Below, one piece after another: positions 14,848 through 16,932 of a stretch of DNA of 16,932 bases; the stretch's first letter is position 1, and every line of letters begins with the position of its first letter. Location: the NCBI GenBank assembly GCA_027083915.1, contig JALWML010000295.1, positions 1-16,932 on the forward strand. Reading direction: 5' to 3'. Position numbers and translations under genes: made by a program. The notes beneath the pieces are model-generated. The model was not told the DNA's origin. It searched no databases and worked only from the letters and a program-made list of their open reading frames with translations. The DNA is from Lysobacterales bacterium (GTDB lineage Bacteria; Pseudomonadota; Gammaproteobacteria; Xanthomonadales; Marinicellaceae).

Positions 14848-14877
14848 AGGCATTTTACGATAAAATGCCTTTTTTTT
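14848..14877 (+). terminator. Strong rho-independent terminator after the lipoprotein gene
   Basis: AGGCATTTTA (14848-14857), loop CGA, TAAAATGCCT (14861-14870): a perfect ten-base-pair stem followed by a run of T to 14877. The next start codon is only 18 bases further on. Confidence 0.92.
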
Positions 14878-14895
14878 AGACATCAATATTTTCTA

Positions 14896-16221
14896 ATGGC
14901 AAGACAACGCAAACGTAAATTAATGGAGCAACCTATTGAGGTTGTGATTGAAGACTTAAGTCACGATGGACGTGGTATTGCACGCGTTAATGGGAAGGTT
15001 ATGTTTGTTAATGGTGCTTTACCTGGTGAAAAGGTCATGGTTAAGCATACGGGTGGCAATAAAAACTTTGAAGAAGGTCTGGTTACTGAAGTATTAGAGG
15101 CATCAGAGGACAGAGTAGAGGCTAAGTGTCAGTATTACGATATTTGTAATGGCTGTACTATGATGCATCTTGCACCAACAAAACAAATTGAGTTTAAACA
15201 AAATACCTTAAAGCAAAACCTGATTAAGATGGCAAAAATAGAACCACAAACATGGATATCCGCCTTAACTGATGAATCGTGGCATTATCGTCGTCGTGCG
15301 CGTTTATCGGTGCGCTGGGTAATTGCTAAAGAAAAAGTGTTGGTGGGTTTTAGAGAAAAAGACGGGCGTTATGTCGCTGATATGGATTATTGTGAAATTC
15401 TGCAAAAACCCTTAGATGATTTATTGAAACCTTTGGCTTTGATGATAGAAAAATTACGAATCAGACAGCAAATTGCACAAATTGAAGCTTCAATTGCCGA
15501 TGAAGATGTCGCTTTAATCATTCGTCATCTCAAACCTATTGGTGTGGAAGATGAAAAAGTCTTGTTGAATTTTGCGGCAGAACATGATGTTCGTATTTAT
15601 TCACAATCCAAAGGCCCAAAAACTATTTTTGAAATGACCCAAAAGAAAAAACCGTTATTTTTTGATATGAAAGAATACGGTATTCGTATGGAGTTTCTAC
15701 CCAGTGATTTTATTCAGGTCAATGCTAAAATGAACATCAAGATGATAAATCAAGCCATTGAGTTGTTGGATATTCAGAAAGATGACGTTGTACTTGATTT
15801 ATTTTGTGGTTTAGGTAATTTTACATTGCCTTTAGCTAAAAAAGTCAAAAAGATTGTTGGAATCGAAGGCGAAAAAACCTTAGTGCAACGTGCTGTTGAA
15901 AACGCCAAATTAAATAAATTGAATAATATTGAATTTCACGAAGCAGATTTACGTAAGAATCATGAGAATTCTGAGTGGTTCAAACACGATTACAGCAAAA
16001 TCATGATTGATCCTCCACGCAGTGGTGCTTGGGAGATATTGCCATTAATTGCTTCAACAAATGCTAAAACTTTATTATATGTTTCCTGTCATCCAGCTTC
16101 ATTGGCACGTGATGCGGATAGATTAGTGAACGAATTCGGGTATAAAATGGTCAAAGCAGGTGTGATGGATATGTTTCCACACACATCACATGTAGAGTCT
16201 ATGGCATTGTTTGTGAGATAA
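14896..16221 (+). CDS. rlmD: 23S rRNA (uracil-1939-C5)-methyltransferase RlmD
   Basis: It methylates U1939 of 23S rRNA using S-adenosylmethionine. The 441 residues (E. coli RlmD has 433) comprise a TRAM domain at about 12-72, an iron-sulfur cluster site with C78, C84, C87 and C166 (spacing as in E. coli RlmD; CNGC replaces the usual CGGC), and a Rossmann methyltransferase domain with VLDLFCGLGNFTLPLA, IDPPRSGA and the catalytic Cys398 in YVSCHPASLARD. The family usually has SCNP, and His after the Cys is a mild variation. The C-terminus MDMFPHTSHVESMALF is typical. No ribosome binding site is visible before ATG 14896, and a strong terminator ends 18 bases upstream. A second in-frame ATG at 14923 (Met10) would still keep the TRAM domain. 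It faces the same way as ampE, which has its own promoter. Confidence 0.95.
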   Translation: MARQRKRKLMEQPIEVVIEDLSHDGRGIARVNGKVMFVNGALPGEKVMVKHTGGNKNFEEGLVTEVLEASEDRVEAKCQYYDICNGCTMMHLAPTKQIEFKQNTLKQNLIKMAKIEPQTWISALTDESWHYRRRARLSVRWVIAKEKVLVGFREKDGRYVADMDYCEILQKPLDDLLKPLALMIEKLRIRQQIAQIEASIADEDVALIIRHLKPIGVEDEKVLLNFAAEHDVRIYSQSKGPKTIFEMTQKKKPLFFDMKEYGIRMEFLPSDFIQVNAKMNIKMINQAIELLDIQKDDVVLDLFCGLGNFTLPLAKKVKKIVGIEGEKTLVQRAVENAKLNKLNNIEFHEADLRKNHENSEWFKHDYSKIMIDPPRSGAWEILPLIASTNAKTLLYVSCHPASLARDADRLVNEFGYKMVKAGVMDMFPHTSHVESMALFVR

Positions 16222-16254
16222 GCGTTAATATTCAGCTTTGTTTCAGAAAAAGCA

Positions 16255-16263
16255 TGATAGAAT
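16255..16263 (+). promoter_or_regulatory. Extended -10 promoter of ampE
   Basis: TGATAGAAT is a TGn-extended -10 box with weak -35 candidates around 16236-16243. It lies 34 bases after the rlmD stop and 30 bases before the ampE start. Confidence 0.5.
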
Positions 16264-16293
16264 TGTATTAATAACTAAAGATAGAGAGTAGAA

Positions 16294-16932
16294 ATGAAAC
16301 TATTGGCATTGATTATTGCATTTGCAATTAGTCATTTTGTTCAAAACCCTGAAAAATTCCGTCAATTTGATTGGTTTACACGATGGGTTGATTGGTTTAA
16401 ACAAAAAGTTAATTTGCCGAACAGTGAATTAAATGTAGTTACTATCATAGGAGTTCCTGTACTGGTCATAAGCCTTTTGGCAACTGGATTGTTTACTTCT
16501 GCAGTTGGTGAGTTGTTTCTTGCTGTAGTGGTTTTGAGTTATTCTATTGGCCCTAAAAGTTTGGATGAAGAAGTGGTCAATAATACACTGAGAGAAAATC
16601 ATGGAATTAGAAAAAATGCACAAGCTGCAGTTGTTATAAAAAAAATGACAAAAATTGCAATGCATAGGTGGTTTGGTGTTTTCTTTTGGTATGTTATTTT
16701 GGGTGTTGTCGGTGCTGTTTTATATCGGTTATCAGAAAGACTTTTTGCGATGACTAAAGAATCAGATTCCTTATACCCTGTAGTAAAAAATTTAATGAAA
16801 ATATTAAATTATCCCGTTTCATGGGTAATGGTTATATCATTGGCTATTGCTAGTGATTTTGAACGAATTTATAAAAAATGTGTCCCTTCCATGAAGATGG
16901 ATAGTATCGCAAAAATGGATACATCCTTTTTG
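16294..16932 (+). CDS. ampE: AmpE-like inner membrane protein, 3' end outside window
   Basis: The frame is open to the last base; 213 residues are visible, against about 284 in E. coli AmpE, so 70 or so are missing. The N-terminus MKLLALIIAFAISHFVQ followed by FDWFTRWVDWF, and the later AMHRWFGVFFWYVILG segment, fit the AmpE family (related to CobD/CbiB). Hydrophobic segments lie at about 48-66, 68-86, 127-146 and 172-188, so this is a polytopic inner membrane protein. AmpE is thought to act as a membrane sensor or modulator in beta-lactamase induction, usually beside ampD; ampD is not in the window and may or may not lie outside it. AGAGAG at 16283-16288 supports the ATG. Confidence 0.85.
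   Translation, partial: MKLLALIIAFAISHFVQNPEKFRQFDWFTRWVDWFKQKVNLPNSELNVVTIIGVPVLVISLLATGLFTSAVGELFLAVVVLSYSIGPKSLDEEVVNNTLRENHGIRKNAQAAVVIKKMTKIAMHRWFGVFFWYVILGVVGAVLYRLSERLFAMTKESDSLYPVVKNLMKILNYPVSWVMVISLAIASDFERIYKKCVPSMKMDSIAKMDTSFL

Noticed and set aside
16429..16665. Reverse-strand 78-codon frame near the right end
   Set aside because: It lies wholly inside the ampE coding frame, which has a ribosome binding site, promoter and family match.

Overview
The window is AT-rich chromosomal DNA with bacterial gene density. It most likely comes from a gammaproteobacterium: the UvrY/GacA-type regulator, TrxC, RlmD, AmpE, the YdbL-like lipoprotein and the long-form GAPDH are all best known there. 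The secreted proteins (a kelch protein ending in NGFE and a protein with an SGSWYDP domain) resemble ones I associate with Lysobacterales and Marinicella-like bacteria. That finer placement is an inference from memory.

Layout. Positions 1-759 hold the 3' part of an unrecognised gene closed by a strong terminator. Positions 960-3956 encode a large exported kelch-propeller protein. Positions 4110-6935 hold a complete-length uvrA broken by one in-frame TAG. Positions 6936-8688 form an accessory patch: several different palindromic repeats, two 154-bp direct repeats exactly 1350 bp apart, and between them one promoter-bearing gene for a secreted protein. Then come an ADP-ribosylglycohydrolase (minus strand), a divergent exported gamma-glutamyltransferase, a minus-strand uvrY-trxC pair joined by an ATGA overlap, and a divergent long-form GAPDH. 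The right end has a YdbL-like lipoprotein, rlmD and the start of ampE, mostly as single-gene units with their own promoters and intrinsic terminators.

How the genes relate. The right half is mostly core housekeeping: glycolysis or gluconeogenesis, rRNA methylation, redox control and two-component regulation. uvrY and trxC are probably co-translated. No multi-gene defence, biosynthetic or mobile system is visible: there is no transposase, integrase, CRISPR array, toxin-antitoxin pair or prophage gene. The points most worth a second look are the amber codon in uvrA, the structured 154-bp repeat pair with its single-gene cassette, the 14-blade kelch protein whose last blade is split between the two ends of the propeller, and the uvrY-trxC linkage where uvrY-uvrC would be more usual.
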